Made by a program: the position numbers and the translations under genes. Positions 32,070 to 38,980 of a stretch of 64,000 nucleotides of DNA are shown piece after piece; position 1 is the first letter of the stretch, and each line of letters opens with the position of its first letter. The notes beneath the pieces are model-generated. The model searched no databases. It had not been told where the DNA came from and was given only the letters and a program-made list of their open reading frames with translations. The DNA comes from CAYRYU01 sp964428355 (lineage in GTDB: Bacteria > Muiribacteriota > Ozemobacteria > Ozemobacterales > Ozemobacteraceae), in the NCBI GenBank assembly GCA_964428355.1, contig CAYRYU010000002.1, forward strand, positions 124,001 through 188,000, read 5' to 3'.

Positions 32070-33776
32070 TTGAAAGAACACGAACGTATCGAACTGGAAT
32101 CACATCTCCAGAAAATCTCGGGTACCGAAAAAAGGTCATTGTACAAACAAGCGGCTTTTCTGAGGCAGAAGATGTCCGCATCGCTGAGGATGAAGCCGCG
32201 GAAATCCCGGTGGAAGGATGACGGCGACGGAGACTTCACGGTCGAGAAGATCCACAGGAATTCCGTTCCCCATCTGGAGGAATTCGTCCTCGACCTTGTC
32301 CGCAACCGGAAAACCGGGAAACCCTACGGACCGGTCAACATTCCGGAACCCGGTTCCACGGCCCAACCGGCTTCCCCGGAGGCCGAACCCATCGAAGACT
32401 TCACGGAAAGCAACTCAAAGCCCCCGGAGGGAAAAGCCGCTGCCAGGCAACCTGAAGAAACGTCCGCCCTTGTGGAAAATCCGAGGGGGCCGAAGGAGGG
32501 AATCGTCATCCAGGTTGGGCAGGGGATAGCCGCCGTAAAGGCCGGCTCCGTGACCGCCATCCACCCGCTCCACCCCGACATCATCAGGCAGCAGAAGACC
32601 TCGATCGCAGTCGGAGACATGGTTGTACTTTCCGAAAAGGGTGATATCGTCGAAAGAGTCCTTCCCAGGCGGACCTTCCTGGCACGTCCCGACCCGCATG
32701 TCCCCGACCGCGGCCGCGTGATCGTCGCGAATGTCGACGTAGCCGTAATCGTGGTTTCGGCCGACGAACCTCCGCTCAAACCCGCCTTGATCGACAGGTT
32801 CCTCGTGGCGATCGGAAACGGAGGCGCGAAACCACTCATCTGCTTGAACAAGGCCGATCTCATCGCCGCGCCGGAAGAGCTCTCGAGGGTCCGGGCGCGC
32901 CTGGCCCCCTACGATTCAATGGGAATCCCCGTCATGGTCGTTTCAGCCACCCAGGGCAGCGGTTTCCGGGAGTTGCACGGGAAGCTCATCGGAAAGACCG
33001 TGGTGTTCCTCGGCCACAGCGGGGTCGGGAAAACCAGTATCCTGAAGGGCCTTGCGCCGGGGCTCGATGTTCGAACCGGCCGCGTCAGGGCTTCGGACGG
33101 GAAGGGGCGCCACACGACCACGGCCGCCCTTCTGCATTCCCTTCCGGATGGAATCACCGTGATCGACACTCCGGGAATCAGGCAGTTCGGCATCGCCGGG
33201 GTCGGCCGGAACGACCTGCGCCGGTTCTTCCCCGAATTCACCCAACCCGCCTCGTCATGCAGATTCACGGATTGTTCCCACGTTCACGAACCGGGTTGTG
33301 GGGTTAAGGCCGCGGTCAAGGAGGGACTTGTCTCGCCGGCCCGGTTTTCCAGTTACCTCAGGCTGATGGGCGGCAGCGGAGACGATGCCGGCCACGACGA
33401 GGAGGAAACGGAACCTCCGCCGGGGGCGGGGTTCATCTGCAAGAACTGCTCGAACCCGGTCGGTCTATCCGCCCCCGGCTCCGAGCACCGGAACCACTGC
33501 CCTCGCTGCCTCTGGAGCCTCCATCTGGACTCCCGACCAGGAGACCGGCGCGCCGCGTGCGGGGGAAAGATGGAGCCGATTTCCGTCTGGGTTCGGAAGA
33601 ACGGGGAATGGGCGATCATCCATCGTTGCTCGGAGTGCGGGGCCATCCATTCCAACCGGGTTGCCGGGGATGACAACGAGATAAAGCTGATTTCCCTTGC
33701 AGTCCGGCCGCTTTCCCGGCCGCCCTTTCCACTCGAAAACCTCGCCCCCGGCTCCCGGGACGGCAACGAGACCTGA
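32070..33776 (+). CDS. rsgA: RsgA-family ribosome-assembly GTPase fused to an RNHCP domain
   Basis: About 568 residues, much longer than the usual 300-350. Residues 1-140 are a charged, unrecognised extension. RsgA follows: OB-fold about 143-200, then the circularly permuted GTPase with G4 NKAD (260-263), G5 SATQG, G1 GHSGVGKT (315-322) and G3 DTPG (366-369), and the zinc site near 397-410 (SSCRFTDCSHVHEPGC). Residues about 457-545 match the RNHCP domain: RNHCPRC, PGDRRAAC, HRCSECG and NRVAGDDNE. RsgA helps 30S maturation; the RNHCP domain has four likely zinc cysteines and no settled function. TTG 32070 is chosen because AGGA precedes it; GTG 31989 is an in-frame alternative. Confidence 0.87.
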   Translation: MKEHERIELESHLQKISGTEKRSLYKQAAFLRQKMSASLRMKPRKSRWKDDGDGDFTVEKIHRNSVPHLEEFVLDLVRNRKTGKPYGPVNIPEPGSTAQPASPEAEPIEDFTESNSKPPEGKAAARQPEETSALVENPRGPKEGIVIQVGQGIAAVKAGSVTAIHPLHPDIIRQQKTSIAVGDMVVLSEKGDIVERVLPRRTFLARPDPHVPDRGRVIVANVDVAVIVVSADEPPLKPALIDRFLVAIGNGGAKPLICLNKADLIAAPEELSRVRARLAPYDSMGIPVMVVSATQGSGFRELHGKLIGKTVVFLGHSGVGKTSILKGLAPGLDVRTGRVRASDGKGRHTTTAALLHSLPDGITVIDTPGIRQFGIAGVGRNDLRRFFPEFTQPASSCRFTDCSHVHEPGCGVKAAVKEGLVSPARFSSYLRLMGGSGDDAGHDEEETEPPPGAGFICKNCSNPVGLSAPGSEHRNHCPRCLWSLHLDSRPGDRRAACGGKMEPISVWVRKNGEWAIIHRCSECGAIHSNRVAGDDNEIKLISLAVRPLSRPPFPLENLAPGSRDGNET

Positions 33777-33849
33777 ACCGTCCCGGAGCCGGAAGCGGAA
33801 AGCGGAAAAGGGCTTCGGAGAAACCGGGATTTTTGGGGTTCGGGGGCAC

Positions 33850-33878
33850 TTGCAGGGAAGGAGGATTTGTGGTATAAA
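33850..33878 (+). promoter_or_regulatory. Promoter of tRNA-Pro
   Basis: TTGCAG (33850-33855) and TATAAA (33873-33878) are 17 bases apart and end 33 bases before the tRNA. The 355-base gap 33777-34131 contains this promoter, the tRNA and its terminator. Confidence 0.6.
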
Positions 33879-33911
33879 TGTTTCGGCAGTGATGCCTGGG
33901 CATCATGCCCT

Positions 33912-33984
33912 CGGGGCGTAGCGCAGTTGGTAGCGTACTTGAATGGGGTTCAAGTGGTCGCTGGTTCGAGTCCAGTCGCCCCGA
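33912..33984 (+). tRNA. tRNA-Pro, anticodon GGG
   Basis: 73 bases fold into a complete cloverleaf: acceptor CGGGGCG/CGCCCCG beginning with C as is usual for bacterial tRNA-Pro, D arm GCGC with an AGTTGGTA loop, anticodon stem CTTGA/TCAAG with loop ATGGGGT giving anticodon GGG, and T arm with TTCGAGT. The discriminator base is A and the 3' CCA is not encoded. It reads proline codons CCC and CCU. Confidence 0.93.
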
Positions 33985-33988
33985 CCGG

Positions 33989-34023
33989 AACGGCGGAACC
34001 TTCGGGTTCCGCCGTTTTCCTTT
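33989..34023 (+). terminator. Terminator after tRNA-Pro
   Basis: AACGGCGGAACC (33989-34000) pairs with GGTTCCGCCGTT (34005-34016) around a stable TTCG tetraloop, followed by TTCCTTT. Confidence 0.8.
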
Positions 34024-34131
34024 GTCCGGAGCCCGGCCGGGGATTGTTCCCGGGAGCGGTTTTTCTGGACATTCCCGGGAGGCCCTAATAGAATGTTCCG
34101 CAAAAGTCCTCAACAAGGAAGGAGATTTGAC

Positions 34132-35364
34132 GTGAAAAAGGGAACCGTCGTCGGACCCGACACCACCTGCATCCATGCCGGCCAGGAGCCGGACAAGCTG
34201 TTCGGCGGAGTCAGCATTCCGATCTACCAGTCCTCCACCTTCGCCTTCGAAAGTGCGGCCCAGGGCGCGGCCAGATTCAGCGGAGCGGAGGACGGGTACA
34301 AGTATACCCGTCTGGGGAACCCGACCACGGCGGCACTCGAGGAGTGCGTTGCAGCCCTCGAACACGGGGAAAAGGCTCTTGCAACGGCATCGGGAATGGC
34401 CGCGATCTCCACTGTCTTCATGGCTTTCCTGGGAGCGGGCCAGCACATCGTCTCGACCGATTCCGTCTACGGTCCCACCCGCACCCTCCTGGAGCGGGAA
34501 TTCTCGAGGTTCAACGTCGAATCGACCTTCGTCGACTCATCGGATGCGTCGAACATCAAGAAAGCCGTCAAACCCAACACGAAGCTGGTTTACCTCGAGA
34601 CACCCGCCAACCCGACCCTGGCGATCTCCGACATCGCGGCGGCCGCCAAGATCGCGCACGCAGCCGGAGCCCTCCTGGTTGTCGACAACACGTTCTGCAG
34701 CCCGATCCTCCAGCGACCCCTCGATCTGGGAGCCGACATCGTCCTCCACAGCATGACAAAGTTCCTCAACGGCCACAGCGACGTGGTTGCGGGAATCCTT
34801 GTCACGAGGAAGCCGGAAATCTTCGCCCAGTTGAAGGGAATTCTCGTGCAGATGGGGGGAACGATCGATCCCCACCAGGCGTGGCTGGTCCTCAGGGGCA
34901 TCAAGACTCTGGCGATGCGTGTCCGCGTGGCCCAGGAAAGCGCGATGAAGCTCGCGGTCGACCTGGGGAAGCATCCCGCGGTAGCCTGGGTAAAGTATCC
35001 CGGACTCCCCTCCCATCCGCAGCACGAGCTCGCCAGGAAGCAGATGACCGGATTCGGGGCAATGATCTCTTTCGAACTGAAGGACGGGGTGGAGGCGGGC
35101 CGGATCCTCATGGATTCAGTGAAGCTCTGCGTCCTTGCCGTTTCGCTTGGAGGCGTGGAAACCCTCATCCAGCACCCGGCGAGCATGACCCACGCCAGCA
35201 TGGGGCCAAAGAACCGCCGACAGGCCGGGATCACGGACGGCCTTGTTCGATTCTCGGTCGGTTGCGAATCCTACGAGGACATCCGGGACGATCTCCTTCA
35301 GGCCCTGGACAAGGTGATCGAAAACCGCCCTGCAAGCAACACCGCCGGCGTAACCGGCGTGTAA
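34132..35364 (+). CDS. PLP-dependent Cys/Met metabolism enzyme (methionine gamma-lyase / cystathionine gamma-synthase family)
   Basis: 410 residues of the trans-sulfuration PLP family. The Schiff-base lysine is Lys210 in SMTKFLNGHSD. Phosphate-binding Tyr58/Arg60 (YKYTRLGNPT), Tyr113 (SVYGPT) and Asp185 (VVDNTF) are all present, and the tail carries GGVETLIQHPASMTH. The position after Tyr-Gly is Pro instead of the cysteine typical of classical methionine gamma-lyase, so the exact reaction (gamma-lyase, cystathionine synthesis or O-acetylhomoserine sulfhydrylation) is open. GTG 34132 follows an AAGGAAGGAG site; the longer frame upstream runs through the tRNA and is not the real start. A strong terminator follows. 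Confidence 0.88.
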   Translation: MKKGTVVGPDTTCIHAGQEPDKLFGGVSIPIYQSSTFAFESAAQGAARFSGAEDGYKYTRLGNPTTAALEECVAALEHGEKALATASGMAAISTVFMAFLGAGQHIVSTDSVYGPTRTLLEREFSRFNVESTFVDSSDASNIKKAVKPNTKLVYLETPANPTLAISDIAAAAKIAHAAGALLVVDNTFCSPILQRPLDLGADIVLHSMTKFLNGHSDVVAGILVTRKPEIFAQLKGILVQMGGTIDPHQAWLVLRGIKTLAMRVRVAQESAMKLAVDLGKHPAVAWVKYPGLPSHPQHELARKQMTGFGAMISFELKDGVEAGRILMDSVKLCVLAVSLGGVETLIQHPASMTHASMGPKNRRQAGITDGLVRFSVGCESYEDIRDDLLQALDKVIENRPASNTAGVTGV

Positions 35365-35402
35365 GGCAGGTTGGAGCGGCCCGAGAGGGGCCGAGGTCGC
35401 AA

Positions 35403-35440
35403 AAAAACCTCACCGGGTCCGGTGAGGTTTTTCTTTGTTG
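35403..35440. terminator. Bidirectional terminator between convergent genes
   Basis: AACCTCACC pairs with GGTGAGGTT around GGGTCC, flanked by an A tract on the left and TTTCTTT on the right. It can serve both the PLP enzyme gene and the leftward repeat-protein gene. Confidence 0.85.
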
Positions 35441-35458
35441 GAAGTGGAAGGACGGACT

Positions 35459-36835
35459 TCAGGGGAACATCGCGAGGCACTTCTTGAGCCAGCCCCTCTG
35501 GCGCTCGAGCTGCTTGAGGACGAACTGGGCGTCGCTCGAGTTTTCGTTCATCAGGTCCTTCAACTGGCCGGTTTCGAGGGCGATCCTCTTCTCCAGGGGT
35601 TTCGTGAACTCGGGAATTGCGGCAAGCCATTTCTGGAGCTTCCCGATCTCGAGCTGGAGAAGGGATATCTCGATCTCGGCCTTCGCGGTCATGTGGCGCA
35701 GGGCTTTCCGGAACGGCTCCTTCGCCCACTCTTCAATGTTCTTGGAATCGAGCTTCGTCTGGATGTCCTTTCCCGTCACGCCGGCCATGCCCAAGCCGAG
35801 AGGAACGCCGTAGGTGTTGTCCTCGAGGGCTTTCTTGATTCCCTCGATCGCCGCCTGCGCCTTCCCGATGTTGTCCTCGAGGATCTTTGCCGAAACGTAG
35901 CCCATGGTTCCGAGCCGGACGCTGAAACTCTTGTCCTCCAGGGACTTCTGGAGCTTCCCGGTTTCCGCGGCTTTCTTCCCCAGCGCGGCATTGAGTTCGG
36001 CGAGGCCGCTCCAACCAACCTGCGGACGATGGAACCGGACAGATTCACGACCTGCATCGCTGGAAACGCTGGCGATCTGTGCTTCGAGCTTGTTCAACCG
36101 GGCTTCGACCTCTTTCTTCGTCGCCCATCCGATATGCGGGATGTTGAGGGAGTACTCGCCCTTCTCGATCTTTTCGAGGGTCTGGGCGATCTTCTTCTCG
36201 TGATCGGCAATCCTCTTTTCGAGGCCCTGCCTGGTCGTGAAACCGACTCCGGGGAAGTTGATGGTGAATGACCCGCATTCTATCGAAGCCTGAAGCTTGG
36301 CGAGCTCCCTGTCGAATGACTCGGCTTTCTTGTCCAGGTCTTTGGCGGACATGAACCCGATGCTGAAGAGGTTGAATGCCATCTCTCCAGCCTTGAACTT
36401 CTCCTCGTCACCCGCCCGGATCTTTTCCAGACCGGCCTGGAATGTTGCAATCCCGTCGGGAGTGGTCCAACCCAGGACCGGAAGGTGGCAGGTTCCCTTC
36501 GCATCAACCGCGAGTCTGGAGGCACTGGTCGCCAGGAGTTCTCCAATTGCCTTCTTCTGGGCATGCTCTTCCGACAGGCGGTTGTAGAAGGCGTCCAGGT
36601 CATTCTTCAGCCCCTTGAAAAAGTCGCGGGTTTCCTCGAACTGTTTCTTCCGTTGGGCGGCCTGCCGATCGAGCTCCCCGATCGCTTCTTTACACAGGGC
36701 GATATCGTTGTTGAAAGGCTCGAGGATCTGGTCCTTGTCGAAACCCTCGACCGGGGCGGAAAAGCCGGTCATCACCAGGACTGCCGCGAGCAATGCGGCT
36801 GAAAGGCGGACAAAATGCAGGGTCTGCTTCCTCAT
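35459..36835 (-). CDS. Secreted protein of seven tandem 38-residue repeats
   Basis: 458 residues with a Sec signal peptide (1-30, ALLAAVLVMTGFSAPVEG). Residues 32-110 are helical. Residues 114-375 are seven tandem repeats starting at 114, 150, 188, 226, 264, 302 and 340, so the period is 38 residues apart from the first. Each unit begins G-x-(Y/F) with alternating hydrophobics, then a GW/GF/GY turn followed by T or S (LGWTTPDG, VGFTTRQG, IGWATKKE, VGWSGLAE, MGYVSAKI), and ends in an amphipathic helix. The C-terminus is again helical. I know no named family with this pattern. The layout suggests a long periplasmic rod or a multivalent binding surface. Confidence 0.75.
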   Translation of the reverse strand: MRKQTLHFVRLSAALLAAVLVMTGFSAPVEGFDKDQILEPFNNDIALCKEAIGELDRQAAQRKKQFEETRDFFKGLKNDLDAFYNRLSEEHAQKKAIGELLATSASRLAVDAKGTCHLPVLGWTTPDGIATFQAGLEKIRAGDEEKFKAGEMAFNLFSIGFMSAKDLDKKAESFDRELAKLQASIECGSFTINFPGVGFTTRQGLEKRIADHEKKIAQTLEKIEKGEYSLNIPHIGWATKKEVEARLNKLEAQIASVSSDAGRESVRFHRPQVGWSGLAELNAALGKKAAETGKLQKSLEDKSFSVRLGTMGYVSAKILEDNIGKAQAAIEGIKKALEDNTYGVPLGLGMAGVTGKDIQTKLDSKNIEEWAKEPFRKALRHMTAKAEIEISLLQLEIGKLQKWLAAIPEFTKPLEKRIALETGQLKDLMNENSSDAQFVLKQLERQRGWLKKCLAMFP

Positions 36836-36881
36836 TTTTCTCTCCGATTCTGATGGATTTGCCGGTTCGATCAGGGCTTGA

Positions 36882-37196
36882 TCAACCGAGGTAGGAGCAA
36901 CAATAGTCGGTTACCGATTTGATCTTGAGCTTGAAACTGGACTTGGGGGGGACCTCGAAACTCTCCCCTCCGCGCACGGTTTTCCATTTCTTCTCGCCCG
37001 GAAGAAGGATTTCGAGATCACCAGCGAGGATCTCCATGAGCTCCTTCTTGGCGGTGTCGAACTCGTAGTCACCCGGGAGCATGATCCCCAGGGTCTTTTT
37101 CTCACCTCCGGGAAAAAGCACGGTTCGGCTGGTGACTTTCCCGTCGAAGTAGACATTGGCCTTCTTCACCACGGTAACGTTCTTGAATTCGGACAT
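36882..37196 (-). CDS. ppnP: Pyrimidine/purine nucleoside phosphorylase (PpnP, DUF1255 family)
   Basis: 104 residues forming a small cupin. Blocks typical of PpnP/YaiE are FKNVTVVKKANVYFDGKV, LGIMLPGDYEF, LEILLPG and a C-terminal SFKLKIKSVTDYCCSYLG. In E. coli PpnP splits a range of nucleosides with phosphate to free base and ribose 1-phosphate. The ATG at 37196 is preceded by AAGGAG; the frame continues upstream but conservation begins here. The downstream repeat protein starts 46 bases after its stop, so the two may share a transcript. Confidence 0.9.
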   Translation of the reverse strand: MSEFKNVTVVKKANVYFDGKVTSRTVLFPGGEKKTLGIMLPGDYEFDTAKKELMEILAGDLEILLPGEKKWKTVRGGESFEVPPKSSFKLKIKSVTDYCCSYLG

Positions 37197-37304
37197 CCTT
37201 CTCTCCTTCCAGGTTCGGTTGGATTTTCCCGCCAAAGTCTAGCCCGGATGAACCGCGGGTGCAACTTTTTTCCTGGGCCATGGAAACAGGCGAAGGAAGC
37301 CGGC

Positions 37305-37343
37305 CAAAAGAAGGTCGGGGCGCTTGCGCGCCCCGACCTTTCA
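37305..37343 (-). terminator. Terminator of pilC
   Basis: AAGGTCGGGGCGC (37311-37323) pairs perfectly over 13 bases with 37328-37340 around TTGC. Read on the minus strand it is followed by TTCTTTTGG, placing it 38 bases after the pilC stop. Confidence 0.75.
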
Positions 37344-37380
37344 GCCTGATAGGGAGTTCCCCGGATGGGGAATCGCGGGT

Positions 37381-38592
37381 TCAGCCTTCTGCGGCGTTGA
37401 CCAGTTTGAGCATGGGCATGAACACGGCGAGAACGATTCCGCCGATGACGATACCCATGAAGACGATGACGATCGGTTCGATGACCGAGGTCAAGCCCTT
37501 GACCGCGTTGTCGACCTCGGTGTCGTAGAAGTCCGCGATCTTGGAAAGCATCTTGTCGAGTTCACCGGTTTCCTCTCCGACGGCGATCATCTGGACGACC
37601 ATCGGAGGAAACACGTTCGAGTTCTTGAGCGGTTCGGCGATCGATTCACCTTCCCGGATCGACACGCGGGTCTTGTCGACGGCTTCCGCAATGACCACGT
37701 TTCCGGCGGTCTGGGCGGTGACTTCCAGTGCCTGAAGGATCGGAACGCCTGAGGCGATGAGGGTTCCCAGGGTCCGGGTGAATTTGGCGACGGCGACCTT
37801 ACGCATCATCATCCCGATGGCGGGCATCTTCAGGATGTTGGTGTCGAAAATCCGGGCTCCGGCCTTGGTTTTGAAGAAGTTGAGGATCAGGAACGGGACT
37901 CCGAGGAGGACGGGCAGGACGACGAACCACCAGCTGACCATGAAGTCGGAAAGGCCAAGGAGGAGCTGGGTGGCAAGAGGCAGTTCGACCTTCATGCCCA
38001 TGAAGATTTCCTTGAACTGCGGCAAGACGAACATGACCAGGGCTACGACGACGAGACCTGCGATCGCGAAGACGACGACCGGGTATGTCAGTGCGCCCTT
38101 GACCTTCGATTTGAGGTTCTCCGAACTTTCGAGGTAGTCGGCGAGACGGTTGAGGATCTGGTCGAGAATACCACCGACTTCACCGGCTTTCACAAGGCTC
38201 ACGAAAAGGTCGGAGAAAACCTTGGGGTGCTTTTCGAGCGCTTTGGAGAACGTGGAGCCGCCTTCGACGTCGGTTCGGATCTGCGTGATGACCCTCTTGA
38301 AGGTCGGGTTCTCGGACTGCTGCTGAAGAATGGTCAGACATCGGACCAGCGGGACTCCTGATCCGATCATGGTGGCGAACTGGCGGGCGAAGATACAGAC
38401 TTCCTGCGACGTGATCGACCGCTCGAACAGGTTCATGCTGAACCCGCCCCCACCCTTCTTTTCGGTGATGCTCGTGACGAAGTATCCTTTTTCGCGGAGC
38501 TTCGCGATACATACTTCCTTGCTTTCACCGTCCATTTCGGATGAAACGATCTTGCCGTCCCAGTTTCGGGCTTTGTATGTAAAAGTCGGCAT
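37381..38592 (-). CDS. pilC: Type IV pilus / type II secretion inner-membrane platform protein (PilC/GspF)
   Basis: 403 residues with two copies of the GspF domain (about 70-193 and 272-395). Each includes the helical cytoplasmic part with FARQFATMIGSGVPLVRCL or KFTRTLGTLIASGVPILQAL, followed by membrane helices near 170-190, 220-240 and 370-395. PilC anchors the assembly and retraction ATPases to the membrane in pilus and type II machines. The N-terminus MPTFTYKARNWDGK is typical of the family. No ATPase gene is adjacent; pseudopilin-like genes occur 17 kb away. Confidence 0.93.
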   Translation of the reverse strand: MPTFTYKARNWDGKIVSSEMDGESKEVCIAKLREKGYFVTSITEKKGGGGFSMNLFERSITSQEVCIFARQFATMIGSGVPLVRCLTILQQQSENPTFKRVITQIRTDVEGGSTFSKALEKHPKVFSDLFVSLVKAGEVGGILDQILNRLADYLESSENLKSKVKGALTYPVVVFAIAGLVVVALVMFVLPQFKEIFMGMKVELPLATQLLLGLSDFMVSWWFVVLPVLLGVPFLILNFFKTKAGARIFDTNILKMPAIGMMMRKVAVAKFTRTLGTLIASGVPILQALEVTAQTAGNVVIAEAVDKTRVSIREGESIAEPLKNSNVFPPMVVQMIAVGEETGELDKMLSKIADFYDTEVDNAVKGLTSVIEPIVIVFMGIVIGGIVLAVFMPMLKLVNAAEG

Positions 38593-38723
38593 TGGCTACC
38601 CCCTTTCGGCGACAATCATCCACTCCACTATATGCAGGAACCGTACCACCCCGCAAGAGGGAATTTTCATCGCTCTCCCGTCGCCGCGACCCCGCCTCCG
38701 TTTCAAAGGCGGCTGAAAGATAA

Positions 38724-38820
38724 GCCACCGAGGCGCAGAGGCACAGAGGCGAAAAGAGTTTTTTTGGGAGGAGATCCGTCCTTCGCACTTGCTTGCTCAG
38801 TGCCTCGGGGCCTCCGTGGC
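38724..38820. repeat. Palindromic interspersed repeat R2 (short form)
   Basis: Left arm GCCACCGAGGCGCAGAGG (from 38724) is inverted as GGGGCCTCCGTGGC (to 38820), around a T-rich middle (TTTTTTTGGGAGG). It sits in the 388-base gap between pilC and topB, where no gene is seen; the rest of that gap is described in the next entry. Confidence 0.7.
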
Positions 38821-38875
38821 AAATCTCGTCTGACATTTGCTACAGACTCCGCCCTGCCGGAAAAACGTTTGCACT

Positions 38876-38909
38876 GTGCGGGGTGTGCGAAAATCCGCAC
38901 ACTTTGCAC
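38876..38909. promoter_or_regulatory. GTGC-rich inverted repeat upstream of topB
   Basis: GTGCGGGGTGTGCG (38876-38889) and CGCACACTTTGCAC (38896-38909) form imperfect 14-base inverted arms around AAAATC. Further TTTGCAC and GTGCAC copies lie at 38868 and 38933. It may be an operator. A TATACT box at 38967-38972 would start transcription within two or three bases of the topB ATG, but no good -35 is seen. Confidence 0.35.
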
Positions 38910-38980
38910 ACCGTCCCCGGAGCGTGCACAAAACAAATTCCCCCTTTCGCCCAAAGCCAATGGTGTTATACTTTGGAAAA

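Noticed and set aside
33943..34131. N-terminal extension of the PLP enzyme
   Set aside because: The open frame runs through the tRNA and its terminator; GTG 34132 has a ribosome site and matches the family start.
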